Below are positions 43,419 to 55,073 of a stretch of 64,000 nt of DNA, piece by piece. The stretch lies in assembly GCA_039707465.1 (NCBI GenBank), contig CM077644.1:199985962-200049961 (forward strand), given 5' to 3'. The notes below the pieces were generated by a model. That model was not told the origin of the DNA. It was given only the letters and a program-made list of their open reading frames with translations, and ran no database searches. A program made the translations under genes and the position numbers. Source of the stretch: Rhabdophis nuchalis. Lineage: Eukaryota > Chordata > Lepidosauria > Squamata > Natricidae. Position 1 is the stretch's first letter, and each line of letters starts with the position of its first letter.

Positions 43419-44249
43419 CAGTGACGTGCAGTCAGATGAGGCAAGTGAGGTACAGCCTCACCCTCTCATCATGAAAAGAGAAAATAATGAAAAGGAAAAA
43501 ATAAATTAAATGCTTGTATTTATCTACTGATCTGTACCATAAATTTGTTTTTTTATTTAACTTCACCAGTTTTACATTATTTGGTATTAAAATTGCAGAA
43601 TTTTCACATTTACCGTTCAACTAGTCAGGCAAGAGTTTGTGGTGAGGTTGCAGTGAGCTCAGCGTCTCAGGGGTGATCTGAGGTGAGGCTGAGCTAGCTG
43701 CTGCCTCACCGGGGATGACTCTGCTTAACTGTTTTACATGATCGGTAATGAGACCGTATTGCTGTCTCTTTGTGTGTCACTTTTAATAGTTTAGCTGATG
43801 TATATAATATAAAATGGAATGTTTTTTGTCAACAACTATGTGTGGAACGTGTTTCTTGTGCTGAGCGATCATAAAATGCCTAAAAAGTCAGACTAGGTGA
43901 GGCATGCAGTTCTCCTGCCTCATAGTAGAGGATGCTCATTCTTCTGTGACTCAGCGGCAGCAAGTAAGTGATGACACAGAGCGCAACTCATGCAGTCAAG
44001 AGTTAAGTGGCGGATGGACTTCATTTATAAGTAAAGGTGAGACCCATAATGTCACTTTTTTTCAATTAAATGTGCTTTTTTGTGTGCTACAGTATGTGTA
44101 AAGAATGCTGATATGAGACTTTAAACGTAACCCGTTAACTGCTACCAATCAAATATTGGATAAAATAATTTGTAGGAATTTACTGTTTGTAAATCTGACT
44201 GTGATGACGTCAGTGCCTCACCAGCCATAAACCTCACCGCACATCACTG
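43419..44249. mobile_element. hAT-type non-autonomous element, 831 bp, perfect 8-bp duplication
   Basis: Flanked by perfect CTTGAATG duplications at 43411-43418 and 44250-44257. Ends 'cagtgacgtgcag' and 'cgcacatcactg' are inverted (CAGTGATGTGC-type), and 'gaggt' and 'gccataaacctcacc' blocks extend the terminal similarity. The interior has only short open frames (64, 62 and 65 codons) and no recognisable transposase. An internal G/A-rich 'gaggtgaggctgagc' block is present. It probably relies on an autonomous hAT relative. Confidence 0.85.
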
Positions 44250-44257
44250 CTTGAATG

Positions 44258-45200
44258 GATGCTTCCTCCAAATAGTATCCATACAGAAAGGTGGGTAAAA
44301 AAAGGTAAGTAAGCAACTGTGACCCATTAAGTACTGCCCCTTTGTATAGGCATGAGATGTTGACACATGTACAAATGACCTTTGACCATGCTGTTACAAC
44401 CACAATCCTACCTTTTGAACACAGACATTCTTGACTCCAATGCTCACTTGCAACTCTTACATAAGGGAGGGAATGTCTTCTGTTCATCACATTACTTTAA
44501 CAGAACATTATGAAACCTCATCAAAGCAAAATACTTCTTTAAAGGTCTTGGCAACTTATGCCTATGTTCCTGGCTTATAATGTCAAGAGCCAAATGATAG
44601 AGCTCTTGACATTTGTGCTCTTCTACAAATATCAGTGCAAATGCATAAGGTAATTCAAATTATATTACATTCGCCATTGCTTTGCTTTGCTGTGTTTGCC
44701 AATCCTCTCAGGCTTTATAAGGTGCATAGCAACCTGTGCGCAGGAAAGTGGTATTCACATATATTTATGGACTGTTCTTTAGTGTTTTATGAGGCCAATA
44801 TAAATATAAAAAGTAGGCCATTTTTACTGAATTAAGTTAGCTGCTCTTATTTGATCAGAACTCCTGTGGAGCAAAAAACCCTGAAAAGCCTTGGTATTAA
44901 ACATATAAAAATGTAAAAAGGATCTATTCATGTGAGTTACTGTGAAAGGAACTAAATTCTTGCTTTCGTTTCTATGGAGCTTTTAGTTCTATGAAAACTT
45001 TTACTCAGGTGTGTTACTTGAAAATATTTTTAAGGCCAAAGTTAACTGGGACAGGATTAGATACCATTGGTACTCCAGGTTGACCAAGTAATATTGGTGA
45101 GGTTCTTTCTCAGCGCCTAGAGGGTGTGTGGATGTAGATGGGGACGAATTGACTTCAATTAACCAAAGCAGGACTAAGTAAGTTTGGATTTTAACCTCCC
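44258..45200. other. No feature recognised; small hairpin at 44578-44613
   Basis: A 12-bp perfect inverted repeat (AATGTCAAGAGC and its complement) with an approximately 11-base loop lies at 44578-44613. No other element identified. Confidence 0.4.
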
Positions 45201-45286
45201 TGCAACTGGAGTGCTTCCATTTTTAATTTTCAATGGGGAGGCACTACTCCCCATTGAAAATTAAAAATGGAAGCACTCCAGTTGCA
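45201..45286. repeat. Perfect 40-bp hairpin, 6-base loop
   Basis: Arms 45201-45240 and 45247-45286 are perfect reverse complements; the loop is GCACTA. No target duplication, and the arms have no recognised repeat identity. The absence of any mismatch implies a recent origin or ongoing correction. Confidence 0.95.
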
Positions 45287-45529
45287 TTTGGGAGTTCTCC
45301 TAATCTTGTGGTCCCTGTTTGAAGAGTAAGTAGCAGCCAAAATCAGGAGTACTTATGCATAGATTTATTTTGAATACCAACTGTACCTTTTCCTGGATCA
45401 GGCATCATTCATGTCTTGATCATTTTCTGAAATGATTACTGCAATATTTATTATGTCGGACTGTAAACCACTCAGAAGCTGCAGCTGATCAAGAATGAAA
45501 CACTATGGGCAATTAAGAACACACTTTGG

Positions 45530-46075
45530 TACATCCTTGTTAGCCACTGCTCCATGATCTGCACTGGTTCCCAGTAAGCTTCTGAGTGCAATTCAAAGTA
45601 TTGATAACTATCACTAAAGCCCATCATGACAGGCTATTAATGAGAGAATTATTTTCACCAATTGTCGTTGCCTGGTTATGACAGGGTCAACTCTGGATCG
45701 CATCTATTAAGGTGATCTATCTGGTAAGACCCAGAAAACATCCCTTTCAAATAGTAACTCTATTGCAGTGCTATCCCTCAATGAACACAGATTCATTGAC
45801 ATTCATGTAGCTGTTATTCTATTGGCATTTTGTAAATCTTGGATGTTGTCCTAGCATGGGGCCTGTAAATTGGATGAGGCCATCATTGTGATTTTCTTAG
45901 ACTTGACTGTGGCTATGTACTTAAATTGATTGCCCTAGGGTGCCTCTAATGTATTGTTGTGTCACTTTGTTTATTGACAGTATTTCTCATCTTTGTTTTG
46001 TTGGATTTTATTCTTATATTTATTGCCCAAAGTCATGATTGTGAAATTGGTGGCAATATTAAATAAATAAGTCAA
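45530..46075 (+). pseudogene. Old L2/CR1-type LINE 3' remnant
   Basis: Translation gives 'LHWFPVSF' stop 'VQFKVLITITKA', matching the 'ELHWLPV.FRVxFKVL..' signature of L2-type reverse transcriptases (compare the copy at 63.3 kb). Decayed sequence then runs to a tail 'cccaaagtcatgattgtg', 'gtggcaatattaaataaata'. Many stops and indels. Confidence 0.6.
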
Positions 46076-46379
46076 ATGCTTTTATGCTATTTCAATCTCT
46101 CAACTCTTAAGTGCCTCACAAGCAGGTTTTACCTGTGGATTCCTATATATTCACCAGCTGAAATGTTTGGAAAAATCTTCTATGTCGGTTCCAAGAAGAG
46201 TCCATTGGGGTAAGTAACTCAAATGTATGCAAATTATATAAAATTAGATGGTATAGTTAATAGAAAACAATCTTGCTAAGTTAGTAAAGTGGGCTGAAAA
46301 ATCACACAATGAAATCTAACACATACAAGGGTGATAGTTTTCATTTAAGAAACAAAAATCAAATATATAGTTGTAGGAT

Positions 46380-46730
46380 TGGAACTGATGATGGAAAAAA
46401 AGGTCTTGGAATAATATTTGACTGCAAACTGAATTTGAGTCAGCAATATAATGTGACTGAAAAGAAGAAATGTCATTTTAGGCTGCTGTATCATGAAAAG
46501 ACTTATTAAAAATAGTTAGAAATAATAGTTTAGTGCTTTCATCAGATTCCAATCTGAGTACAGTATGTGTCCACTACTATGTAACACATTTCACGAAGGA
46601 TGCAAAAAAAACCAAACCACCAGATTTAGAGAAGGACATTGAAGATGATCAAAATTGTAGAAACTACATCCTATGGAAAGAAGCTGAATGTACTGGGTGT
46701 GGTCAGTCCTCAGAAGACAAGATTACCAAG
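46380..46730 (+). pseudogene. Old CR1-type LINE remnant
   Basis: 'GLGIIFDCKLNLSQQYNVTEK' (translated from about 46403-46465) matches the CR1 reverse transcriptase segment 'LGVxxDxKLNMSQQ...AAKKANAILG'. Decayed matches continue ('acttcacgaaggatgc'-like, then 'gaaactacatcctatggaaa'). A 66-codon open piece remains at 46309-46509, followed by stops. Confidence 0.6.
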
Positions 46731-46915
46731 ATTTTATTGTTGTTCAGTTGCTACGTCCTGTATCCCACTCTTTGTGACCTCTGGCCCCCTGTTCTCCACT
46801 GTCTCCCAGAGTTTGCCTAAACTCATGTTTATTGCATTGATTACCCTACCTAACCATCTAATCCTCTGATGTCTCCTTCTTTTGCCACAAATCAGGGTCT
46901 TTTCCAATGAGAGAT
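46731..46915 (-). pseudogene. Bov-B (RTE) LINE 3' coding remnant
   Basis: The minus-strand frame contains 'LEKTLICGKRRRHQRIRWLG', 'RVINAINMSLGKLWETVENR' and 'KSGIQDVATEQQ', corresponding to the Bov-B C-terminus ('LEKTLMLGK...[31 protein letters not shown]'). On the plus strand this reads 'ttgttcagttgctacgtcct' and so on, the typical Bov-B reverse complement. Short and truncated at both ends. Confidence 0.8.
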
Positions 46916-48426
46916 ATTGTAGCACCCTTCAAATACTTGAATGCATATCACACAGAAAAAAGAAAGTTCTGGTGTGTTTTCTCATTCCAGAATACAGGGT
47001 ATGTAATAATGGTTTTAATTTCTAGGAAAGCAGATTCCAGATAGAAAAATGGTAGAAATGGTAGAAAAAAACTTTTTAGCAGTTCAACAACAAAACCCAT
47101 TATCCAGAACACTCATGGATTTTTCATCACTAGAAGTCTTCAAGCCATTTGTCAGAAATTTCTGTTCTGAGCAGAAGTTGGATTGCATGATCTCAATATA
47201 CTTCCAAATTCTATTACACTATGAACTGGAACTCCTGTATCCCTCACTGATTATTATACTGAGCTGTTTGGAGTGGAGTTTAGCTACTGACTCTCTATCT
47301 CTCAGTTGAATTAATACTGTTGTGCATAAACAGATATAGGACAGCATTTTTTTAAAAATCTCTAGGTAGAAATAATGTAGGAACGTAATATACTAAAGGG
47401 GTCCTGCCTCTAATGGAAAAAGAGCCAACTGAGAGAAGCACTTTCTATTCAATGAAGAAGCACCTCAACTACAACCCATTATAATTGTTATTTACCACAA
47501 ATAATTACATTAATGAAAAGAAAACCTGCTTCTGTTTACTTCAAAGTAGTTTAATGTTTGCAAACCAAATCCTCACTTGAAATGTCAGAAAAACAAAACC
47601 ATATGCTTTCTTGTGAAAAAGATTTAAACATGAAAAGGAACAAAAAGGATGCCGAATTTACAAGAATGAAGCAATCATTGTGCTACATCTGAGATCAAAT
47701 ATATGACTGATGCCTACAGTTCTTCAGAGGGAAGCTTCTTATCTCAACACATTTTTTTGTTCTTTAACCAAAAAAACAACAACACAGAATGCCATTAGCA
47801 CCCCATCTAGTTTGCAAACTCTACCCATTCAATCTCTTAGAAATTCCCTTGGCAAAACAGTTTAAGGGAAGAATAGGCTTTGCTGTATAATCTATTCTGT
47901 TTACAAACTGAACAGAAGAAACAAAATAAAGCACTTCATTTTGAGAGATGTCCTTGAGCTGAGCAAGGACACATATTGCAAAGATGTATTCAAAGCTATA
48001 AACAGAATATTTAACCTGGAGCAGTGAAAGAGTGGACAGTCATTCATTGCATTCATTGCTTATGCTGTCAGACTCTATAGTTCAGGCAACCCGCCCTCCC
48101 CTCCTATGTTGCAGGCTTCCTCTAACAGTTCATCCTGTAACTGCTTTGAAATTATGCACCTGGAATGGGGCTGGATGCAAACGATGAAACCAGGGAAATG
48201 ACAGGCATGCCTCTGATGGTATTTAATAAAGCTCTGAAACTTCTGAAATATATCTGATTCAGTACTTAGAAGAAGACACTTTTCTTTAGGGTGAATGTAT
48301 GATGCCAAATAAAAAAAAAGATTCTGATATTTGGTGTGATTCTTTGATTGCATTTTACAAAACATCAAGGGCACCTTAGTGTGAAATTTGCTGTTACTTC
48401 AAAATAAATGCAGACAAGAGACAAAC
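46916..48426. other. AT-rich DNA, nothing recognised
   Basis: No repeat or gene identified; open frames (86 and 99 codons at 47049-47309 and 48075-48374) have no recognisable domains. Confidence 0.4.
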
Positions 48427-48472
48427 ATGGATGGATGGATGGATGGATGGATGGATGGATGGATGGATGGAT
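48427..48472. repeat. (GGAT)n microsatellite
   Basis: About 11 ATGG/GGAT units. Confidence 0.95.
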
Positions 48473-48667
48473 AATTTAAAATTTAATTTGTACCACACTT
48501 TGCTTTGAAATAATTCATAGTGATAAAGAAAAGGTAATAAAAAGGAACAAGTGAAAGAATTGATACCAAATTAAGCAATCAGCAAAACAAAACCATAAGT
48601 ACAGAATTTAGCCTTGCAATAATTAAAAAGAAACATTCCTATGAAAGGTGAAAGCAATAGGGTAAAA

Positions 48668-48890
48668 TATCTCAAAGTTCTTTTTTCAAGACTTTCTTAT
48701 TTTTCTTTGAAAGTGTTTTGTTTCTCATCCAAGAAGCTTCTTCAGCTTTGACTGGATGGTGGGGAAGATATAAGGTAGCTCCTGGATGAAAAGCAAAATG
48801 TCTTCAAAGAAAAACAAAGTCCAATTGGCTCTTGAAAAAGCACCTTGGAACAACCATGACCTGGATAACTGAGAATCTCCATTGAAAATA
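48668..48890. repeat. Unclassified repeat A, two halves in inverted order
   Basis: 48668-48760 matches the minus strand of repeat A: reading it as RNA gives CTGAAGA, A, GCTTCT, loop TGGATG, AGAAAC, then a damaged GAAA position. 48775-48890 matches the plus strand ('tgtcttcaaagaaaaacaaa', 'ctggataactgagaatctcc'). The two halves face each other, as in the foldback arrangement at 57.5-57.8 kb. Confidence 0.6.
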
Positions 48891-49237
48891 AGTTAAAATA
48901 TATATTTGGTATATTACTTTTTGTACATAAATTATCGGTTTCTGCAAGACAGCTAGGCAATTTATTTATGTCGAGGATTGCACTTTCTAAAGCTTGATGT
49001 CCCTGGGATTGTATTAGGCAGGATTGAGAAGAAGCTACAACTAAGGAATGTGGAAATACTTTTTCCTCTTCCATTTTCTTCTATTTGCGCAAATAACCGG
49101 CAATAGGGAACAAACAAACAGGTTTATTTTGCATGGAGTTTTTGATCAAAGAAGAGAGTTGCATTTGATTAACAACCTGTACTTCTGTGGTGGGCCAAGT
49201 AGGGAAATAGGTCCATGCCAGTCCAAAGGGTTAGGGA
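48891..49237. other. No feature recognised
   Basis: The 110-codon minus-strand frame at 48742-49074 overlaps the repeat and has no recognisable domain. Confidence 0.4.
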
Positions 49238-49653
49238 CAGAGTGGATCGGTACAGGTTTGCCCGAGTTCGGAAGAACCAGTAGCTAACATTATAGCTGGT
49301 TCAAAGAACCTCCAAATCCCATGCTGGCTGGGCCTGCCCTTCTCACTCCTCCCCATTTCCCCCAGGAGTCTCCATGCAGCCCATTTTTGATGTGAAGTAA
49401 GTGCAGGACCCACACGGAGACTCAGGGAGAGAAGAAATGGGCCTCCTGGAAGTTTGGAAGTCCTCCAGAGCCTGAGGTAGGCAATTTCTGCCCTCCCAGA
49501 GGCTCAAGGAAAGCCTCCGGAGCTTGGGGAAGGCAAAAACAGCCCCTTCCCTGCCATGCTGCAGGAAGCTGACTAGGACATGCGCAGCATGGCCATGCCC
49601 ACCGAGCAACTGGGCAGAGAACCCATTGCTGAAATTTTTGAGGCCCACCCCTG
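49238..49653. mobile_element. hAT-type non-autonomous element, 416 bp, perfect 8-bp duplication
   Basis: Flanked by GTTAGGGA at 49230-49237 and 49654-49661. Ends are 'cagagtgg' and 'cccacccctg'. The interior is GC-rich ('gcctccggagcttggggaag') unlike the flanks, which creates several spurious open frames on both strands. No transposase. Confidence 0.85.
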
Positions 49654-49661
49654 GTTAGGGA

Positions 49662-50887
49662 AGGGCAACGTTTCTGGGAAGAGCACAAATTCTTCTGATA
49701 AGCAATCATGGAAGAACACTGGCTATGACAAACTTCAACTTCTCTCCCTGACTGCTATGTTCAAATGGCACTGTTTTCAAAAATACATGCAGATGTAGAA
49801 CCTCTATTCTATGTTCTTCAAATGAGACATCAAAACTTTTTTTTGGCATAGTCTTCTAAATGTTAATAATTTACCATTTTCATTTTTTTCAGTTCTTACC
49901 AGCTCAATGGACACAGCTTTCATCTAATACATATTTTTTATATATTATATATCAGGTTTTATACATGAAACTATTCTCAATTTGGAAAGGAGTAGACAAA
50001 TTTAAGGTATATTTCTGGAAAAATAAAAATAATATATTTCAAAGACAGATAGACCAACATTTATTTTAGATTACAATCATTGCTAAAAAGCTACTGTATT
50101 GTGAGAAGTGGAATTAAAATCCTTTCTATTTAAATGGAAAAGAGTCACTTGTGAGGGTAATGGGTGGTTTTTAAATATGACATATCAATAAACAGATTTT
50201 TGTATAGAAAATTTATTATGGATCTAAGAGCAAAGTATCGTATTTTGCCCATAGCACTGCTACATGCTAATCGCTATGGACTTTGAATGTGTTTTTCTTG
50301 ATTATTGCTATGTTACATAAGGGGACCATGTGAGCCACAATTGTGCGATAACAATGCCATTGAACTACATTCCTTCCTTTTTTTCCCCCTTTGTATGATA
50401 TCAAGGCCTATTATTGAATCTTGTAGACTCATTTTAATAAATATAGTACAACAATTTATTCATAAAAAGAAGCTGCCTTGGACAACCTCTGCTAGCAGCA
50501 AGACGATATTTTCTTTACTCCTGAATTTCACATTAAGTACCTTAAGCATTCATTCCTGTAAAAAAAAGATTTTGAAGCATTCTCCGTGACCAAATAGTAT
50601 TTACTTCAAGAATTTGTATAGTTATTTAGCACTGTATTTATCTGGATTCAGCTTGACAGGATGTGAGGAGAATTTCAGCATACCCCTTGTCTCTGTCCCT
50701 TTGTCTTCCGTGCTGTGGGATCTTATATAGATATTTTCTTCTTTTTTAAAAAACAAATACCATTTAATAGTGACCTTGCATTCATCAAGTTTTATAGGGT
50801 TCACATAAAACTAGTCAGTTTAAGAAATATACACAATGTGCACAGTTCAGAAGAAGCAAAATGTGTATTTGCTTGTCTGTCTTGCTG
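49662..50887. other. AT-rich DNA, nothing recognised
   Basis: No element identified; open frames are low complexity or short. Confidence 0.4.
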
Positions 50888-50917
50888 AATTTCAGTAAAA
50901 TTAAATTTACTGAAATT
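50888..50917. repeat. Perfect 12-bp hairpin, 6-base loop
   Basis: Arms 50888-50899 and 50906-50917 are perfect reverse complements with the loop ATTAAA. Confidence 0.8.
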
Positions 50918-51367
50918 AAATAGATAAATCATGAAGAATTGTTCTCAGCTGAGAAAGAGGTTTACTTCACATTCTTTCCCTAACATCATATACCCAAAAT
51001 CCTAGTTTAAAGAAGATTTCATGGAGTCATTTCAGCTAGATCCAAATTTAATGTAAATATCCAGAAACATCTTTTGCCATATGGAACTTGCCCCTTGGTC
51101 CAAGCTGTATAGATTATTTGATTTATGATGTGATACAAACTGTTGGAGCAAACTGTTCCAACAGAGATGGCAAAACTCCAGATATTCCTAGACTACAGTT
51201 CAAACGAGCCGGTTTGTTGAATTCCAATGATACCTGGAATGTGGTTGGTTTCTCAACCCTGGTCACACTTAATTCAGTGTCATAGTGCCCTCTACTGATT
51301 AAAAAATGATTGCCCGTGATTCTTTGGATACAGGTGAAAGAAAGAAATGCAGCAGGATGGTTTTACT
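50918..51367. other. No feature recognised
   Basis: Unique-looking sequence; no element identified. Confidence 0.4.
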
Positions 51368-51375
51368 AGCTAAAG

Positions 51376-51496
51376 CAGGGGTCTCCAACCTTTGCAACTT
51401 TAAGTCTGAAGGACTTCAGCTCCCAGACTTCTCCAGCCAGCTTTGCTGGGAGCTGAAGTCCTTCAGACTTAAAGTTGCAAAGGTTGGAGACCCCTG
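51376..51496. mobile_element. Palindromic hAT MITE, 121 bp, perfect 8-bp duplication
   Basis: Flanked by perfect AGCTAAAG duplications at 51368-51375 and 51497-51504. Ends CAGGGGTCTCCAACC and its complement. The inverted repeat runs through nearly the whole element, so it is essentially one long hairpin. No coding capacity. Near-perfect arms and duplication point to a young copy. Confidence 0.95.
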
Positions 51497-51504
51497 AGCT
51501 AAAG

Positions 51505-52923
51505 GGTGTTGTTTTTTTTACTAGTGAGCAATACAAAGAAGAGAATCAGTGTCACAGGTTTTTCACTACTGAAAAAAATGTTGCTTTTTCTTTCCTTTTG
51601 GAGAATCTGCAACTTTTGAGCAAACAAATGAGGAATTACGTGAAGATGCCACAAATCAGTATAGAGAGGTTGAAAGAGAGTAGGCAGAAAAGTAATGACA
51701 GCACAGAGAAGGTGTAAAGGGCATATGTGATGACAAGAGGGATAGGGAGAAGAAACTAGAGACAGGGAAGGTAGAAGGAACTAGAGGTAAACATATAAAT
51801 AGGGAGTATAGCAAGCCTAGTGAGCAATGTTCAGGAACAAGTAATTGAGGCAGTTTCAATGATTCCACTAAGCTGCATGGAGTCAATTCCCTTCTAAAAT
51901 AAAGAAACAATATCTTTTCCTACATTCCTTACTATTCTCCCAAAAATCTCCTTTTTGTTGTATTTCCCAAGCTTTGGACTGTGCCAACATGAAAGGCAAT
52001 TCCCTTGGTAGCTAAGTCAAAATTTTAAAATAGCTTTCCTTCAAATCGTCTGTATCAACAATGCTATATTTTAAATATTTCCATTTTGATTATGTCATTA
52101 ATTTGCAACATAGATGGCATAATGGTAGATTTGTTGTAATGTGCGTAGAAAGAAGAAGGAGAGAATTGAAGTAGAATTGAAGTGATTGAAGTAGCTAACT
52201 GGTCCACACATTTGCTGTTCGTCTGCCAATATGCTGGTTTAAATTTTCTCACATGAAGTCACATGGAATGGAGCTTGACTTAAAGACAGTTCTGCCAAAT
52301 GAAGATGATGATCCCCATGGTTCCTTGGAAGGCAGCTGAAATGTCCTCAGATGACTTTTCCCCTTGAAAGAATCCCAAGATTTGGCAGACAAGATTAGTC
52401 AAATAGAGACATCACACCTCATCCACAAATAAATTAGCTCACCTCTCATATGCAGCCAATGCAGAGAGATATGATGCTCTTTTCAATCTGTTTTCTTGTG
52501 GAAATGTCCTTTTCAGCTGTTAAATATTGATGTACAGTAACTATTCAGACATTTTGATTGGATTCTCTTTTAGATATGTTTCAGTTTCTGGTTGCAGTTC
52601 TTTTCCCAGGTTGCTTGTCTCTTGTTCTATTCAATGGGGCTCATGTAACACAGCTGTGAACAGAATTGCAGCCCTTCTAAGAAAAATGGAAACTAAAACA
52701 TGAAAATAAGAACAACAGGAACAATTCTCAATGGTAACTCTCGGTAAAATTAAAAGAACAAAAAACTGTGTCATGAAGAATGGTGTACAGATTCTCAGAT
52801 TGTCTCTCAGTTTCAACAAAGATGAAAAATTAATAAAATGCAATCTAGTACATTGAATTGAGTCTGGGCTAGTTAATTCCCAACTTCTGAAGGAAGGATT
52901 CCCTCTAACTAAGGAGGGAACTC
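51505..52923. other. No feature recognised
   Basis: No element identified. Open frames at 51475-51717 and 51656-51910 follow a purine-rich stretch and lack domains. Confidence 0.4.
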
Positions 52924-52931
52924 CATTAGAT

Positions 52932-53031
52932 CAATGTTTCTCAACCTTAATAACCAACCCAGCATGCTGACTGGGCAATTCTGGGAACTGAAGTCCACAT
53001 ATATTAAAGTTTCCAAGATTGAGAAGCACCG
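52932..53031. mobile_element. Palindromic hAT MITE, 100 bp, decayed
   Basis: Ends 'caatgtttctcaacctt' and 'aagattgagaagcaccg', with an internal 'cccagcatgctgactggg' centre. Flanked by CATTAGAT (52924-52931) and CATTAAAC (53032-53039), 6 of 8 matching. The same structural class as 51.4 kb but an older copy. Confidence 0.7.
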
Positions 53032-53039
53032 CATTAAAC

Positions 53040-53872
53040 ACTGCGAGGCTTGTTACTGAATAAATATTTATAGATTTATACTACGAATCAATGACTTTCT
53101 AGAAAACGTTCCCTGTTGCATTTACATTTCTTTTTATTTTGTTTTATAGAGTACTCACTGTATGTAACACTGTAGAAAAATCTGGTGGAGTTATACTTTC
53201 AGAGAAAGGATTTCAAGTGATATCAAGCTACATTACAAGAAATAGATGCCAAGTACAATGCTTTTATTCAGGATTTTAGCCACTGAGCAAGACGATTTTT
53301 ATAATACTAATATATTCTCTCTCCCCCCCCCCATATTTTAAACACCATCCAGATAACATTCCCATTGAAGTTGTAGAAATGCAGTGGAATGTATTGCACA
53401 TGCTGAAGTCCACCCAGACTCATAAAACCTCCTCTTCTACTAGTTAGAGAAGTCTCTCTAGAAATTTGTCAAAGACCATAACTAATTGGAGGGGTGGAGA
53501 AAGTATTCTCCGGTGATTTAAAACTGCAGGCTGACAGCATGAAAGATTGCAAGTCAGGCAATAATATATGTTAAGGTGTAAGCTGAATTTGTTTGTGTGG
53601 CATAGCACAAAGGGACTAATTAGGCTGAGCAGTTTCTTTTATCTCATGCTATAACAGTTTACACATCTATCTAGAGACTGCTAGCAGTCCAACTATAGGG
53701 CAGAAACCAAAAATTAATTAATAGTGGTGTTCATTCCAGTTCCATTACTTAAAAGATTTCAGTAATTCTCTGCAGGTATTGTATTCTCAGGCATATAAGA
53801 GAATGTGCTATATCTGAATGTTTGCCATTCAGATGTGGTAACCTTATTAAATCTTGTACATCTTGTTCTATC
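53040..53872. other. No feature recognised
   Basis: AT-rich; no element identified. C-run at 53321-53331. Confidence 0.4.
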
Positions 53873-53965
53873 ATAGAATTGTGAAGTTACAAGTGACCAA
53901 TGGAATAATTTAGTCTAACCTCTTCAATAAAACCACCCTTTAGAAGTGGCCGTCCAACTTTAAAA
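53873..53965 (-). repeat. Old CR1-type LINE 3' fragment
   Basis: 'tcatagaattgtgaagttac', 'aatttagtctaacctcttc' and 'gtggccgtccaacttt' match the reverse complement of a CR1 3' coding/UTR end ('tagaatTGgaaGggac...tagtccaac'). Confidence 0.5.
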
Positions 53966-54178
53966 ACAAATAATCCACAAATGGAAAATACACAACTTTT
54001 GAGCATAAACACTTTCACTGTTGAACAAATCCCACTGTAAGGAAGTTTTAGCTTATACCGGTATTTAAATGAATTCTCGCCCCTTATTTTTTAAGTTGTT
54101 TAGGACTCTAGTGGTCCACTTCAGGAAACTCAGTTTTGCAGCAATTCTTCTCAGCGCAAAAGAGTTTACAATCAACAA

Positions 54179-54680
54179 GTCCCTCTCCCCACCCTCTCCT
54201 CTCTCTCTCTCTCTTGTATGTCTGTCTTTTCTTCTTCCCCCTCTCTGTGTCCATCTATATCTCTGTTTCTGTCTCGCTCTTTTGGTCTCCTTCCCTCTTT
54301 CAGTCTCTCTCTCTCTCTGTGTCTATCTCTATCTTTCTCTCTATCTCTCGCCCTCTCTTCCTATCTCTCTCTTTATCTGCCTATCATTCTCTCTCTGTCT
54401 ATCTCTCTCTGTCTATCTCTCTTTCTCTTTGTGTCTCTCTCTGTGTCTCTTGTCTTTTTCTCTCTCTTTCCCATCTTCTCTCTTTCCCATCTTCTCTCTC
54501 TTTCTCTTTCTCTTTCTCTCTGTGTTTCTTTCTTTCTCTTTCTCTCTTGCTGTCTCTCTGTCTCCCTCACTCTGTCTCTCTCTCTGTTTCTATCTGTCTC
54601 CCCGTGTCTCTCTTGTTTTTCTCTCTTTCTTTCCCTCTCTCTTTCTCTCTTTCTGTCTATCTGTGTGTGTGTGTGTGTTT
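54179..54680. repeat. 500-bp polypyrimidine (TCTC/TCTG)n tract
   Basis: Strongly strand-asymmetric tract of TC, TCTG, TCTA and TTTC words ending in (GT)n at 54661-54679. Overlapping open frames of 223, 182 and 158 codons in all three plus-strand frames are serine/leucine low-complexity artefacts. The mirror-like purine/pyrimidine composition could form triplex (H-DNA). Confidence 0.93.
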
Positions 54681-54699
54681 ATGAGAACCAGTGATCTAG

Positions 54700-55073
54700 C
54701 TGTCTCCCTGATTTATTTATTGATCAGCTCAAAAACCTAACACACATATTTAAAAAAGTACACAACGGAACTAATAGCTTTCTGTCTAGATGGTCTCTGG
54801 TGATGAGGCAAAAGGCAGAAAAGGAAAACAGTATGCTTCCTCCCTTAATTGGGGCTTAGCAGGGTGTTGTGACACAAGCATATACTTATCCTCCTGTCTC
54901 AGCTGATCAAGATAAGAACCAGTAGTCTAGTGGCTAAAACATCTGCCTAACATGTAATACTTCCCTGGTTCGAATCCCAGTAAGGGTATGGCTAGCTGAT
55001 GAGAGCTAAATAGCTCGAAATAGATCTATCCTAGTCTCCCTGATTTATTTATTGATCAGCTCAAAAACCTAAT

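Noticed and set aside
48427..48472. CRISPR-like or telomere-like array
   Set aside because: It is a plain (GGAT)n microsatellite; no spacer-repeat structure occurs anywhere in the window.
54069..54740. Long open frames (223, 182 and 158 codons) in three plus-strand frames
   Set aside because: They are serine/leucine low complexity generated by the polypyrimidine tract; three overlapping frames being open at once is expected for TC-rich DNA.
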